Assembly (NCBI GenBank): GCA_002350805.1
Contig: DEFO01000052.1
Span: forward strand, 376-56,971
Source of the DNA: Prevotella sp. UBA2850
GTDB taxonomy: Bacteria > Bacteroidota > Bacteroidia > Bacteroidales > Bacteroidaceae
Direction: 5' to 3'
DNA: 56,596 nucleotides
Below the pieces are notes generated by a model. The model saw only the letters and a program-made list of their open reading frames with translations. It did no database searches and was not told where the DNA came from. Below are positions 1-7,495 of the stretch, piece after piece. A program made the translations under genes and the position numbers. Within the stretch, counting starts at the first letter, position 1, and every line of letters starts with the position of its first letter.

Positions 1-363
1 GGTCTGCTGCTCCGCGGTATCGACAAGAACGAGATCAAGCGTGGTATGGTGCTCTGCCATCCGGGTCAGATCAAGCCCTTCAAGCGCTTCAAGGCTTCTA
101 TCTATGTGCTGAAGAAGGAAGAGGGCGGACGTCACACTCCATTCGGAAACAAGTATCGTCCTCAGTTCTATCTCCGCACCATGGACTGCACAGGTGAGAT
201 TTCTCTCCCCGAGGGTGTTGAAATGGTAATGCCTGGTGATAACGTAGAGATCACTGTTGAGCTGATTTACGCTGTTGCTCTGAACCCAGGTCTGCGCTTC
301 GCTATCCGTGAGGGCGGTCGCACAGTAGGTTCTGGTCAGATCACAGAGGTTTACGAGGACTAA
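1..363 (+). CDS. tuf: Elongation factor Tu, C-terminal 120 residues (5' end outside window)
   Basis: EF-Tu delivers aminoacyl-tRNA to the ribosome as a GTP complex. The frame is open from base 1, so the gene begins upstream of the window. The visible part starts with GLLLRGIDKNEIKRGMV, which belongs to domain II, and runs through domain III (VLKKEEGGRHTPF, FYLRTMDCTGEI, GGRTVGSGQITEV) to a TAA at 361-363. Family members have about 395 residues, so roughly the first 275 are missing. It is followed by a hairpin and tRNA-Trp, the usual tuf-trnW-secE-nusG order. Identification is by direct sequence recognition and is very secure. Confidence 0.98.
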   Translation, partial: GLLLRGIDKNEIKRGMVLCHPGQIKPFKRFKASIYVLKKEEGGRHTPFGNKYRPQFYLRTMDCTGEISLPEGVEMVMPGDNVEITVELIYAVALNPGLRFAIREGGRTVGSGQITEVYED

Positions 364-375
364 TCAGTGTCCCCT

Positions 376-429
376 GAGTATTCCGACTGCTCTGATTGTT
401 CAGAAGACTCCGGTTACTCAGAATCTCAA
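376..429 (+). repeat. Degenerate 9-bp tandem repeat in the tuf 3' region
   Basis: Six consecutive 9-bp units read GAGTATTCC, GACTGCTCT, GATTGTTCA, GAAGACTCC, GGTTACTCA, GAATCTCAA (pattern GAnTAYTCN, degenerate). The array begins 12 bases after the tuf stop and ends 10 bases before the hairpin. A much cleaner array of the same unit lies at 36053-36133. The units are in register with the tuf reading frame, but no start codon or coding role is evident. Confidence 0.55.
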
Positions 430-438
430 AACAATACA

Positions 439-465
439 AAGCCCCCGCACATCGGGCGGGGGCTT
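439..465 (+). terminator. Hairpin between tuf and tRNA-Trp
   Basis: GCCCCCGC (441-448) pairs with GCGGGGGC (456-463), extended by AA/TT, giving a 10-bp very GC-rich stem with a 7-base loop. Only a weak T run follows (TTACTTA). It may be a partial terminator of the tuf transcript or a processing signal that frees the tRNA. Confidence 0.65.
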
Positions 466-469
466 ACTT

Positions 470-542
470 ACGGGAATAGCTCAGTTGGTAGAGCATCGGT
501 CTCCAAAACCGAGGGTCGTGGGTTCGAGTCCTCCTTCCCGTG
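470..542 (+). tRNA. trnW: tRNA-Trp, anticodon CCA
   Basis: Acceptor strands ACGGGAA (470-476) and TTCCCGT (535-541) pair, with G542 as discriminator. The D arm is GCTC/GAGC. The anticodon stem TCGGT/ACCGA encloses the loop CTCCAAA, placing anticodon CCA at 503-505. The T loop is TTCGAGT (523-529). The T stem GTGGG/CCTCC carries one T-C mismatch and one G-T pair. The CCA tail is not encoded (GCT follows). The gene lies between tuf and secE, as in many bacteria. Confidence 0.97.
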
Positions 543-559
543 CTAAATAGAAAGATAAT

Positions 560-751
560 ATGTACAAGAAAATAGTTAATTATTGCAAGGCTTGTTACGA
601 CGAACTTGCGCATAAAACTACTTGGCCAACACGTCAACAACTTACTCACACTGCGATGGTTGTATTATCTGCTTCCCTAGTCATCGCAGTTGTGGTGTTC
701 GCGATGGATTCGTTGTTCAGATGGATCATGACGATGGTTTATCCAGGTTAA
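560..751 (+). CDS. secE: Preprotein translocase subunit SecE
   Basis: SecE is the small essential clamp subunit of the SecYEG channel in the inner membrane. The 63-residue product has the short Bacteroidota form: an amphipathic N-terminal helix with the conserved TWPTRQQL turn (about residues 21-28) and one membrane helix at about 33-57 (MVVLSASLVIAVVVFAMDSL). It sits 17 bases after the tRNA and 15 bases before nusG, the classic secE-nusG pairing. Identification rests on size, the W-P motif and gene order. Confidence 0.95.
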   Translation: MYKKIVNYCKACYDELAHKTTWPTRQQLTHTAMVVLSASLVIAVVVFAMDSLFRWIMTMVYPG

Positions 752-766
752 TTCGTTTAAGGAAAA

Positions 767-1309
767 ATGGCTGAAACAGGTAAGAAATGGTATGTGCTTC
801 GTGCTGTGAGTGGTAAAGAGGCTAAGGTGAAAGAATACATCGAGGCTGAGATCAAGCACAACCCGTTGCTCCAGCAGTATGTTTCTCAGGTGTTGATACC
901 TATGGAGAAACATGCTACACTGCGTAATGGAAAGCGCGTGGTGAAAGAGAAGATTGCTCTTCCCGGTTACGTGCTTGTTGAGGCAGAGCTGGTTGGCGAC
1001 GTGGCTCACACGTTGCGTTTCATGCCCAATGTTTTAGGCTTCCTTGGCGGATTGGACAAACCGACTCCTGTCAGACAGTCTGACGTGAACCGTATCCTTG
1101 GCACTACCGAAGAGACCGAGTTGGAAGAGGATGTACAGATCCCATTCTTGGTCGATGAGACGGTGAAGGTGACGGACGGTCCATTCAGTGGTTTCAGTGG
1201 TGTGATTGAAGAAGTCAACGCCGAGAAACACAAACTGAAGGTGATGGTCAAAATCTTCGGACGTAAGACTCCGTTAGAGTTAGGTTTTATGCAAGTCGCA
1301 AAAGAATAG
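767..1309 (+). CDS. nusG: Transcription termination/antitermination factor NusG
   Basis: NusG binds the clamp of RNA polymerase, suppresses pausing and links transcription to Rho and ribosomes. The 180-residue product has the NGN domain at about 7-115 (KWYVLRAVSGKE, ALPGYVLVEAEL, FMPNVLGFLGG) and a KOW domain at about 127-175 (VKVTDGPFSGFSGVIEEV, KVMVKIFGRKTPLEL). It is a general NusG: it lies in the secE-rplK block, unlike UpxY-type specialised paralogues that head capsule loci. A 58-base gap separates it from rplK. Confidence 0.97.
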   Translation: MAETGKKWYVLRAVSGKEAKVKEYIEAEIKHNPLLQQYVSQVLIPMEKHATLRNGKRVVKEKIALPGYVLVEAELVGDVAHTLRFMPNVLGFLGGLDKPTPVRQSDVNRILGTTEETELEEDVQIPFLVDETVKVTDGPFSGFSGVIEEVNAEKHKLKVMVKIFGRKTPLELGFMQVAKE

Positions 1310-1367
1310 TATGTTGTTACGGGCATACTGATTCTTTTATAATCATCATTTAATAACAAACAGAAAA

Positions 1368-1808
1368 ATGGCTAAAGAAGTTGCTGGATTAATCAAATTA
1401 CAGATTAAAGGTGGCGCTGCGAATCCCTCTCCCCCCGTGGGACCTGCTCTGGGTTCTAAGGGTATCAACATTATGGGATTCTGCAAAGAGTTCAACGCCA
1501 GAACCCAGGATAAAGCAGGAAAGATTCTTCCTGTTGTTATCACTTACTACACCGATAAGTCATTCAGCTTCGTCATTAAGACTCCTCCCGCAGCAGTACA
1601 GCTGTTAGAGGCTGCCAAGGTGAAGAGCGGCTCTGCCGAGCCCAACCGCAAAAAGGTGGCTTCTGTGACATGGGATCAGGTGCGCGCAATCGCCGAGGAC
1701 AAAATGTCCGACTTGAACTGCTTCACCGTTGAGTCTGCAATGAAGTTGATTGCTGGTACAGCTAGAAGTATGGGTATCACTGTTAAAGGGGACTTCCCTG
1801 GTAAATAA
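1368..1808 (+). CDS. rplK: 50S ribosomal protein L11
   Basis: L11 binds 23S rRNA at the GTPase-associated centre, where elongation factors and thiostrepton act. The 146-residue length is typical. The N-terminal domain shows IKLQIKGGAANPSPPVGPAL and GSKGINIMGFCKEFNART; the C-terminal RNA-binding domain shows MSDLNCFTVESAMKLIAGTA with SMGITVKG near the end. The upstream gap is AT-rich with no obvious Shine-Dalgarno, as is common in this phylum. It is followed 22 bases later by rplA, and the two are probably co-transcribed. Confidence 0.98.
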   Translation: MAKEVAGLIKLQIKGGAANPSPPVGPALGSKGINIMGFCKEFNARTQDKAGKILPVVITYYTDKSFSFVIKTPPAAVQLLEAAKVKSGSAEPNRKKVASVTWDQVRAIAEDKMSDLNCFTVESAMKLIAGTARSMGITVKGDFPGK

Positions 1809-1830
1809 ATCATAAACTTCAATTAAGAAC

Positions 1831-2523
1831 ATGAGTAAACTGACAAAGAATCAGAAATCAGTCGCTGATAAGGTTGAAGTAGGGAAAGCATACTCTTTAC
1901 AAGAAGCCGTTGAGTTGGTAAAGGAAATTACTACTACCAAGTTCGATGCTTCTGTGGATATTGACGTACGCTTAGGCGTTGACCCGCGTAAAGCCAACCA
2001 GATGGTTCGTGGCGTTGTGTCGCTGCCGAACGGAACTGGTAAGGTCACCCGTGTGCTTGCGCTTTGTACACCTGATCAGGAAGCCGCTGCAAAAGAAGCC
2101 GGCGCTGATTATGTTGGTCTCGAAGAGTATATCGAGAAGATCAAAGGTGGTTGGACAGATATTGATGTCATTATCACCATGCCCTCTTGCATGGGTAAGA
2201 TCGGACCTCTCGGCCGTATCCTCGGTCCCCGTGGTTTGATGCCTAACCCCAAGAGCGGTACTGTAACTATGGACGTTGCTAAGGCAGTGAAGGAAGTGAA
2301 GCAAGGTAAGATTGACTTTAAGGTCGACAAGACCGGTATCATTCATACCTCTATTGGTAAAGTGAGTATGACTCCTGAGCAGCTCTACGGAAACGCTAAG
2401 GAATTCATCGCTACCGTTGTCAAACTGAAGCCCGCTGCCGCTAAGGGTACATACATGAAGAGTATCTTTATTTCCAGCACTATGAGTAAGGGTATCAAGG
2501 TTGATCCGAAGACAGTTGACTAA
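1831..2523 (+). CDS. rplA: 50S ribosomal protein L1
   Basis: L1 forms the mobile stalk at the ribosomal E site and in many bacteria represses its own operon by binding the mRNA. The product has 230 residues, the normal size. Recognisable segments are DASVDIDVRLGVDPRKANQM, VRGVVSLPNGTGK, the L1 signature IGPLGRILGPRGLMPNPKSG (about 129-148) and GTYMKSIFISSTMSKGIKVD near the C-terminus. The spacing to rplJ is only 21 bases, so a long L10-type leader RNA as in E. coli cannot fit there. Confidence 0.98.
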   Translation: MSKLTKNQKSVADKVEVGKAYSLQEAVELVKEITTTKFDASVDIDVRLGVDPRKANQMVRGVVSLPNGTGKVTRVLALCTPDQEAAAKEAGADYVGLEEYIEKIKGGWTDIDVIITMPSCMGKIGPLGRILGPRGLMPNPKSGTVTMDVAKAVKEVKQGKIDFKVDKTGIIHTSIGKVSMTPEQLYGNAKEFIATVVKLKPAAAKGTYMKSIFISSTMSKGIKVDPKTVD

Positions 2524-2544
2524 CTCTAAAAGACGTGTAAACAA

Positions 2545-3060
2545 ATGAAAAAGGAAGTAAAAGATACTATCATTGTCGAACTTGGTGAGAAGCTGAAGGA
2601 GTTTCCTCATTTCTATCTGGTAGACGTTACCGGTCTGAATGCAGAGGCAACCTCTAATCTCCGCCGCAAGTGCTTTAAGAACGAGATTCAGATGGTTGTT
2701 GTGAAGAACAAACTTCTGCACAAGGCTTTCGAAGCATCGGACATTGACTATGAACCATTATATGGTTGCTTGAAAGGTAACACAGCCGTGATGTTCTGCA
2801 ACACAGCCAACGTACCTGCCAAGTTGCTCCAGGAGTATAAGAAGGAAGGTATCCCCGCCCTGAAGGCTGCCTATGCCGAGGAGAGCATTTTCGTGGGTGC
2901 CGACCGTCTTGATGAGCTTGTGGCTATCAAGAGCAAGAACGAGCTTATCGCAGATGTTGTTGCATTGCTGCAGTCTCCCATCAAGAATGTTGTTTCTGGC
3001 CTCAACGCCGGTGGCAAGATTCATGGTCTGCTTGACGCTATCGCTGAGCGTAACAATTAA
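2545..3060 (+). CDS. rplJ: 50S ribosomal protein L10
   Basis: L10 is the base of the ribosomal stalk and carries L7/L12 dimers on its C-terminal helix. The 171-residue product shows the L10 fold: an N-terminal rRNA-binding domain (FYLVDVTGLNAEATSNLRRK, QMVVVKNKLLHKAF) and the GCLKGNTAVMF and PALKAAYAEESIF segments, then a helix with SGLNAGGKIHGLLDAIAERN at the end. It lies between rplA and rplL as expected, with a 51-base AT-rich gap before rplL. Confidence 0.97.
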   Translation: MKKEVKDTIIVELGEKLKEFPHFYLVDVTGLNAEATSNLRRKCFKNEIQMVVVKNKLLHKAFEASDIDYEPLYGCLKGNTAVMFCNTANVPAKLLQEYKKEGIPALKAAYAEESIFVGADRLDELVAIKSKNELIADVVALLQSPIKNVVSGLNAGGKIHGLLDAIAERNN

Positions 3061-3111
3061 GCGAAGAAGTAATACATTAACATTAAAAACAATTAAAAAT
3101 TTAGAATAAAA

Positions 3112-3489
3112 ATGGCAGATATTAAAGCTATTGCTGAAGAGTTGGTAAACCTTACAGTGAAAGAAGTAAATGAGTTGGCAACAGTCCTGAAGGACGAGTA
3201 TGGAATTGAGCCTGCTGCTGCAGCTGTTGCTGTTGCTGCTGCTCCTGGTGCAGCTGATGCTCCCGCAGCTGAGGAGAAGACATCGTTCGATGTTGTCCTG
3301 AAGTCAGTTGGTGCTGCTAAGCTCCAGGTTGTAAAGGCTGTGAAAGAGGCTTGCGGTCTTGGTCTGAAAGAGGCTAAGGATCTCGTAGACGGTGCTCCTG
3401 CTACCATCAAGGAAGGTCTGTCTAAGGACGAGGCTGAGAACCTGAAGAAGGCCATCGAGGCTGCTGGTGCCGAGATCGAGCTCAAATAA
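3112..3489 (+). CDS. rplL: 50S ribosomal protein L7/L12
   Basis: L7/L12 is the multicopy stalk protein that recruits translation GTPases. The 125-residue product has the N-terminal dimerisation helices (about 1-35), an alanine-rich hinge (about 37-58, many AVA/APA repeats) and the globular C-terminal domain with FDVVLKSVGAAKLQVVKAVK and CGLGLKEAKDLVDGAP. Strong Ala codon runs make its complement read as a spurious ORF. A hairpin follows it before rpoB. Confidence 0.98.
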   Translation: MADIKAIAEELVNLTVKEVNELATVLKDEYGIEPAAAAVAVAAAPGAADAPAAEEKTSFDVVLKSVGAAKLQVVKAVKEACGLGLKEAKDLVDGAPATIKEGLSKDEAENLKKAIEAAGAEIELK

Positions 3490-3511
3490 TCATTGATTAG
3501 AATATCACACG

Positions 3512-3550
3512 AGGTTAGGATTTCCTAGGTAGGGGAGTCCTAGCCTTTTT
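3512..3550 (+). terminator. Terminator or attenuator between rplL and rpoB
   Basis: AGGTTAGGA (3512-3520) pairs with TCCTAGCCT (3538-3546) with one G-U pair, and a run of five T (3546-3550) follows directly. This is the position of the known rplL-rpoB attenuator in other bacteria, which lowers polymerase gene expression relative to ribosomal proteins. That it works as a partial terminator here is an inference. Confidence 0.7.
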
Positions 3551-3568
3551 GTGTCTAATGATGCACCT

Positions 3569-3606
3569 ATAGGTCCTATGGGGACATATAGGACTTATAA
3601 GGACCT
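3569..3606 (+). promoter_or_regulatory. Mutually exclusive hairpins in the rpoB leader
   Basis: AGGTCCTAT (3571-3579) can pair with ATAGGACTT (3588-3596) or, by its first six bases, with GGACCT (3601-3606). It is also part of the palindrome ATAGGTCCTAT (3569-3579). The structures compete for the same strand 28 bases before the rpoB start. Possible roles are control of rpoB translation or RNA processing; no family is recognised. Confidence 0.35.
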
Positions 3607-3633
3607 GTATTTAATTATTCAAAACAAAGAAGA

Positions 3634-6600
3634 ATGGCTTCAAAAATTGTTGATAACAGAGTAAACTTTGCCAGTGTGAAGAATCCGATGCCCTATCCGG
3701 ATTTCCTCGATGTGCAGTTAAAGTCTTTCAGAGACTTCCTACAGTTGGATACTCCGCCTGAGGAACGCAAGAATGACGGTTTGTATAAGGTGTTCGCCGA
3801 GAACTTCCCTATCACCGACACTCGTAATAATTTCGTTCTTGAGTTCCTGGATTACTATATCGACCCGCCCCGCTACACCATCGACGAGTGTCTTGAGCGC
3901 GGTCTCACTTATAGTGTGCCTTTGAAGGCCAAGATGAAACTGTATTGTACTGACCCTGACCACGAGGATTTCGGTACGTTCATTCAGGATGTGTTTCTGG
4001 GCACTATTCCTTACATGACGCAGAACGGTACCTTCGTTATCAACGGAGCCGAGCGTGTTGTCGTATCACAGTTGCACCGCTCTCCCGGTGTGTTCTTCGG
4101 ACAGGGCGTTCATGCCAATGGTACAGTGCTTTACAGTGCACGTATCATTCCGTTCAAGGGCTCATGGATTGAGTTTGCCACCGACATCAATAATGTGATG
4201 TATGCCTACATCGACCGTAAGAAGAAGCTGCCCGTGACCACTCTGCTGCGCGCCATCGGTTTCGAGAGCGATAAGGAGATTCTTCAGATCTTCGACCTTT
4301 GCGAGGAAGTGAAGGTGAACAAGAAGAACATGAAGGAGGCTATCGGCAAGCGTCTGGCAGCCCGTGTGCTGAAGAGCTGGAATGAGGACTTCGTTGATGA
4401 GGACACCGGTGAGGTGGTTTCCATCGAGCGTAACGAGGTCATCATGGACCGTGAGACCGAGATTACAGCCGATAATGTGGAGGATATCCTCGACAGTGGC
4501 GCTTCTACCATTCTTCTTCATAAAGATGCAGAGGCAGCCAACAAGTATGCCATCATCTTCAACACCCTGCAGAAAGACCCCAGTAATTCCGAGAAGGAGG
4601 CTGTGCTCTATATCTATCGTCAGCTGCGCAATGCCGATCCTGCCGATGATGCCAGTGCACGCGAGGTCATTCAGAACCTCTTTTTCTCCGACAAGCGTTA
4701 TGACCTGGGTGATGTAGGTCGTTACCGTATTAACAAGAAACTTGGTCTGAACACCGATATGGATGTTCGTATTCTGACCAAGGAAGACATTATAGAGATT
4801 ATCAAATATCTCATTCAGCTGGTAAACTCGAATGCAACCGTCGACGACATCGACCACCTGTCGAACCGTCGTGTGCGCACCGTGGGCGAGCAGCTGAGCA
4901 ATCAGTTCTCTATCGGACTGGCCCGTATGAGCCGCACCATCCGCGAGCGAATGAACGTCCGCGACAATGAGGTGTTCACCCCGACCGACCTGATCAACGC
5001 CAAGACCATCTCGAGCGTCATCAACTCGTTCTTCGGAACCAACCCGCTCTCTCAGTTCATGGATCAGACCAACCCGCTGGCTGAGGTCACTCACAAGCGT
5101 CGTCTCTCGGCTCTGGGTCCTGGTGGTCTGTCGCGTGAGCGTGCCGGATTCGAGGTACGTGACGTGCACTACACACACTATGGCCGTCTGTGTCCTATCG
5201 AGAGCCCTGAAGGCCCGAACATCGGTCTGATCTCGTCGTTGTGTGTGTATGCCAAGATCAATGAGCTCGGCTTCATCGAGACACCGTACCGTAAAGTGGA
5301 GAATGGTGTCGTCGACCTGAAGAACGAGGATGTGGTCTATCTCACCGCCGAGGAGGAGGAAAGCCATATCATCGGTCAGGGCAATGCACCGCTGAACGAC
5401 GATGGTACCTTCATCCGCGACGTGGTGAAGTGCCGTAAGGATGCCGACTTCCCCGTTGTGCCTCCTTCGGATGTCGACCTGATGGACGTTGCTCCACAGC
5501 AGATCGCCTCTATCGCAGCTGGTCTGATTCCTTTCCTTGAGCACGACGATGCCCACCGTGCCCTGATGGGTTCGAACATGATGCGCCAGGCTGTGCCTCT
5601 GCTCCATAACGAGGCTCCTATCGTGGGTACCGGTATTGAGAAGCAGGTGTGTGTTGACTCTCGCACCATGATTACTGCCGAGGGCGACGGTGTCATTGAG
5701 TATGTCGACGCCACCACCATCCGTATTCTCTATGACCGCACCGAAGACGAGGAGTTCGTCAGCTTCGAGCCCGCCCTGAAAGAGTATCGCATTCCTAAGT
5801 TCCGTCGTACCAACCAGAATATGACCATCGATCTGCGTCCTATCTGCGACAAAGGTCAGCGTGTGAAGAAAGGCGATATCCTCACCGAAGGTTATGCCAC
5901 CGAGAACGGTGAGCTGGCACTGGGTCGCAACCTGCTCGTGGCTTACATGCCTTGGAAGGGTTACAACTACGAGGATGCCATTGTGCTCAACGAGCGCATT
6001 GTCCGCGAGGACGTGCTCACCTCAGTGCATGTCGATGAGTACTCTCTTGACGTGCGCGAGACCAAGCGCGGTATGGAGGAGTTCACTGCCGATATTCCCA
6101 ACGTCAGCGAGGAGGCCACCAAGGACCTCGACGACAACGGTATCATCCGTGTCGGTGCCCGTGTGGAGCCCGGCGATATCCTCATCGGTAAGATTTCGCC
6201 GAAGGGCGAGAGCGATCCCTCACCCGAGGAGAAACTGCTGCGTGCCATCTTCGGCGACAAGGCCGGCGATGTGAAAGACTCTTCGCTCAAGGCCAACCCG
6301 TCGCTCACGGGTGTCGTCATCGATAAGAAGCTCTTCTCGCGTGCCGTCAAGACCCGTGAGAGCAAGAAGCAGGACAAGATCATCCTGGCCAAGATCGACG
6401 AGGAGTATGAGGCCAAGAATAACGACCTGAAGGATATCCTGGTCGACAAGCTGCTCGTTCTCACCAAGGGCAAGACCTCGCAGGGAGTGAAAGACTACAC
6501 CGGTGCCGAGGTAATCACCAAGGGCAGCAAGTTCACCGCCGCAGCCCTGAAGAACCCCAACATGGAGTACGATGGCATCCAGAGCAACAACTGGACCAAT

Positions 6601-7452
6601 GATGAGGCAACCAACGAGTTGATTCAGAAACTCATCATGAACTACATCAAGAAGTACAAGCTGCTGGATGCAGAGCTGAAGCGCCGCAAGTTCGCCATCA
6701 CCATCGGCGACGAGCTGCCCTCAGGCATTCTGCAGATGGCAAAGGTATATGTAGCCAAGAAGCGTAAGATTGGCGTGGGCGACAAGCTCGCTGGTCGTCA
6801 CGGTAACAAGGGTATTGTCTCGAAGGTGGTACGCCAGGAAGACATGCCGTTCCTTCAGGATGGCCGTCCCGTCGACCTCGTGCTCAACCCGCTGGGTGTG
6901 CCTTCACGTATGAACTTGGGACAGATTTTCGAGGCTATCCTCGGTGCTGCCGGTAAGCGTCTTGGCGTTAAGTTTGCAACACCTATCTTTGATGGAGCCA
7001 AACTCGAAGACCTCTCCGAGTGGACCGACAAGGCAGGTCTGCCGCGTCTCTGCTCTACCTACCTCTACGACGGTGAGACCGGTGAGCGCTTCGACCAGCC
7101 TGCTACGGTGGGTATCACCTACTTCCTGAAGCTCGGCCACATGGTTGAGGATAAGATGCACGCTCGTTCCATCGGTCCGTACAGTCTCATTACCCAGCAG
7201 CCGCTCGGCGGTAAGGCTCAGTTCGGTGGCCAGCGTTTCGGAGAGATGGAGGTGTGGGCCCTTGAGGCATTCGGCGCCAGCCATGTGCTGCAGGAGATCC
7301 TGACCATCAAGTCCGATGATGTGGTAGGCCGCTCAAAGGCCTACGAGGCAATCGTCAAGGGCGAGCCCATGCCCACACCGGGTATTCCCGAGTCGCTCAA
7401 CGTGCTGCTACACGAGCTCCGTGGACTTGGTCTTAGTGTGAAGCTGGACTAA
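3634..7452 (+). CDS. rpoB: DNA-directed RNA polymerase subunit beta
   Basis: The beta subunit forms half of the polymerase active-site cleft. The 1272-residue length fits Bacteroidota. Landmarks in order: N-terminal RLNFASVKNP-like start, the fork/rifampicin region with LSQFMDQTNPLAEVTHKRR and LSALGPGGLSRERAGFEVRD, the YGRLCPIESPEGPNIGL motif, GRNLLVAYMPWKGYNYEDAI, KIGVGDKLAGRHGNKGIVSK near the active centre, and the C-terminal GGKAQFGGQRFGEMEVWALE anchor to beta-prime. The rifampicin-site residues look wild type (D, H, R and S positions intact). rpoC follows after 43 bases. Confidence 0.99.
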   Translation: MASKIVDNRVNFASVKNPMPYPDFLDVQLKSFRDFLQLDTPPEERKNDGLYKVFAENFPITDTRNNFVLEFLDYYIDPPRYTIDECLERGLTYSVPLKAKMKLYCTDPDHEDFGTFIQDVFLGTIPYMTQNGTFVINGAERVVVSQLHRSPGVFFGQGVHANGTVLYSARIIPFKGSWIEFATDINNVMYAYIDRKKKLPVTTLLRAIGFESDKEILQIFDLCEEVKVNKKNMKEAIGKRLAARVLKSWNEDFVDEDTGEVVSIERNEVIMDRETEITADNVEDILDSGASTILLHKDAEAANKYAIIFNTLQKDPSNSEKEAVLYIYRQLRNADPADDASAREVIQNLFFSDKRYDLGDVGRYRINKKLGLNTDMDVRILTKEDIIEIIKYLIQLVNSNATVDDIDHLSNRRVRTVGEQLSNQFSIGLARMSRTIRERMNVRDNEVFTPTDLINAKTISSVINSFFGTNPLSQFMDQTNPLAEVTHKRRLSALGPGGLSRERAGFEVRDVHYTHYGRLCPIESPEGPNIGLISSLCVYAKINELGFIETPYRKVENGVVDLKNEDVVYLTAEEEESHIIGQGNAPLNDDGTFIRDVVKCRKDADFPVVPPSDVDLMDVAPQQIASIAAGLIPFLEHDDAHRALMGSNMMRQAVPLLHNEAPIVGTGIEKQVCVDSRTMITAEGDGVIEYVDATTIRILYDRTEDEEFVSFEPALKEYRIPKFRRTNQNMTIDLRPICDKGQRVKKGDILTEGYATENGELALGRNLLVAYMPWKGYNYEDAIVLNERIVREDVLTSVHVDEYSLDVRETKRGMEEFTADIPNVSEEATKDLDDNGIIRVGARVEPGDILIGKISPKGESDPSPEEKLLRAIFGDKAGDVKDSSLKANPSLTGVVIDKKLFSRAVKTRESKKQDKIILAKIDEEYEAKNNDLKDILVDKLLVLTKGKTSQGVKDYTGAEVITKGSKFTAAALKNPNMEYDGIQSNNWTNDEATNELIQKLIMNYIKKYKLLDAELKRRKFAITIGDELPSGILQMAKVYVAKKRKIGVGDKLAGRHGNKGIVSKVVRQEDMPFLQDGRPVDLVLNPLGVPSRMNLGQIFEAILGAAGKRLGVKFATPIFDGAKLEDLSEWTDKAGLPRLCSTYLYDGETGERFDQPATVGITYFLKLGHMVEDKMHARSIGPYSLITQQPLGGKAQFGGQRFGEMEVWALEAFGASHVLQEILTIKSDDVVGRSKAYEAIVKGEPMPTPGIPESLNVLLHELRGLGLSVKLD

Positions 7453-7457
7453 GCGAG

Positions 7458-7488
7458 TTGATAATTGAAAAAAAGACAATTGATAATT
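7458..7488 (+). repeat. Short direct repeat TTGATAATT between rpoB and rpoC
   Basis: TTGATAATT occurs at 7458-7466 and 7480-7488, start to start 22 bases, within the 43-base rpoB-rpoC spacer. Similar ATTGAAAAT or TTGAGAATTGA strings occur at 35087-35114, 40287-40345 and 56555-56594. They may be low-complexity filler typical of the genome. Confidence 0.45.
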
Positions 7489-7495
7489 ACGAGAT

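Noticed and set aside
464..649. 61-residue frame on the - strand over tRNA-Trp
   Set aside because: It lies across the tRNA and the start of secE; both are certain.
2524..2544. L10 leader regulatory RNA before rplJ
   Set aside because: The rplA-rplJ gap is 21 bases, far too short for the known leader structure.
4162..5607. Long 481-residue open frame on the - strand within rpoB
   Set aside because: It is the complement of a highly conserved gene with biased codon use; the protein has no recognisable family features and is rich in His, Leu and Val as such shadows are.
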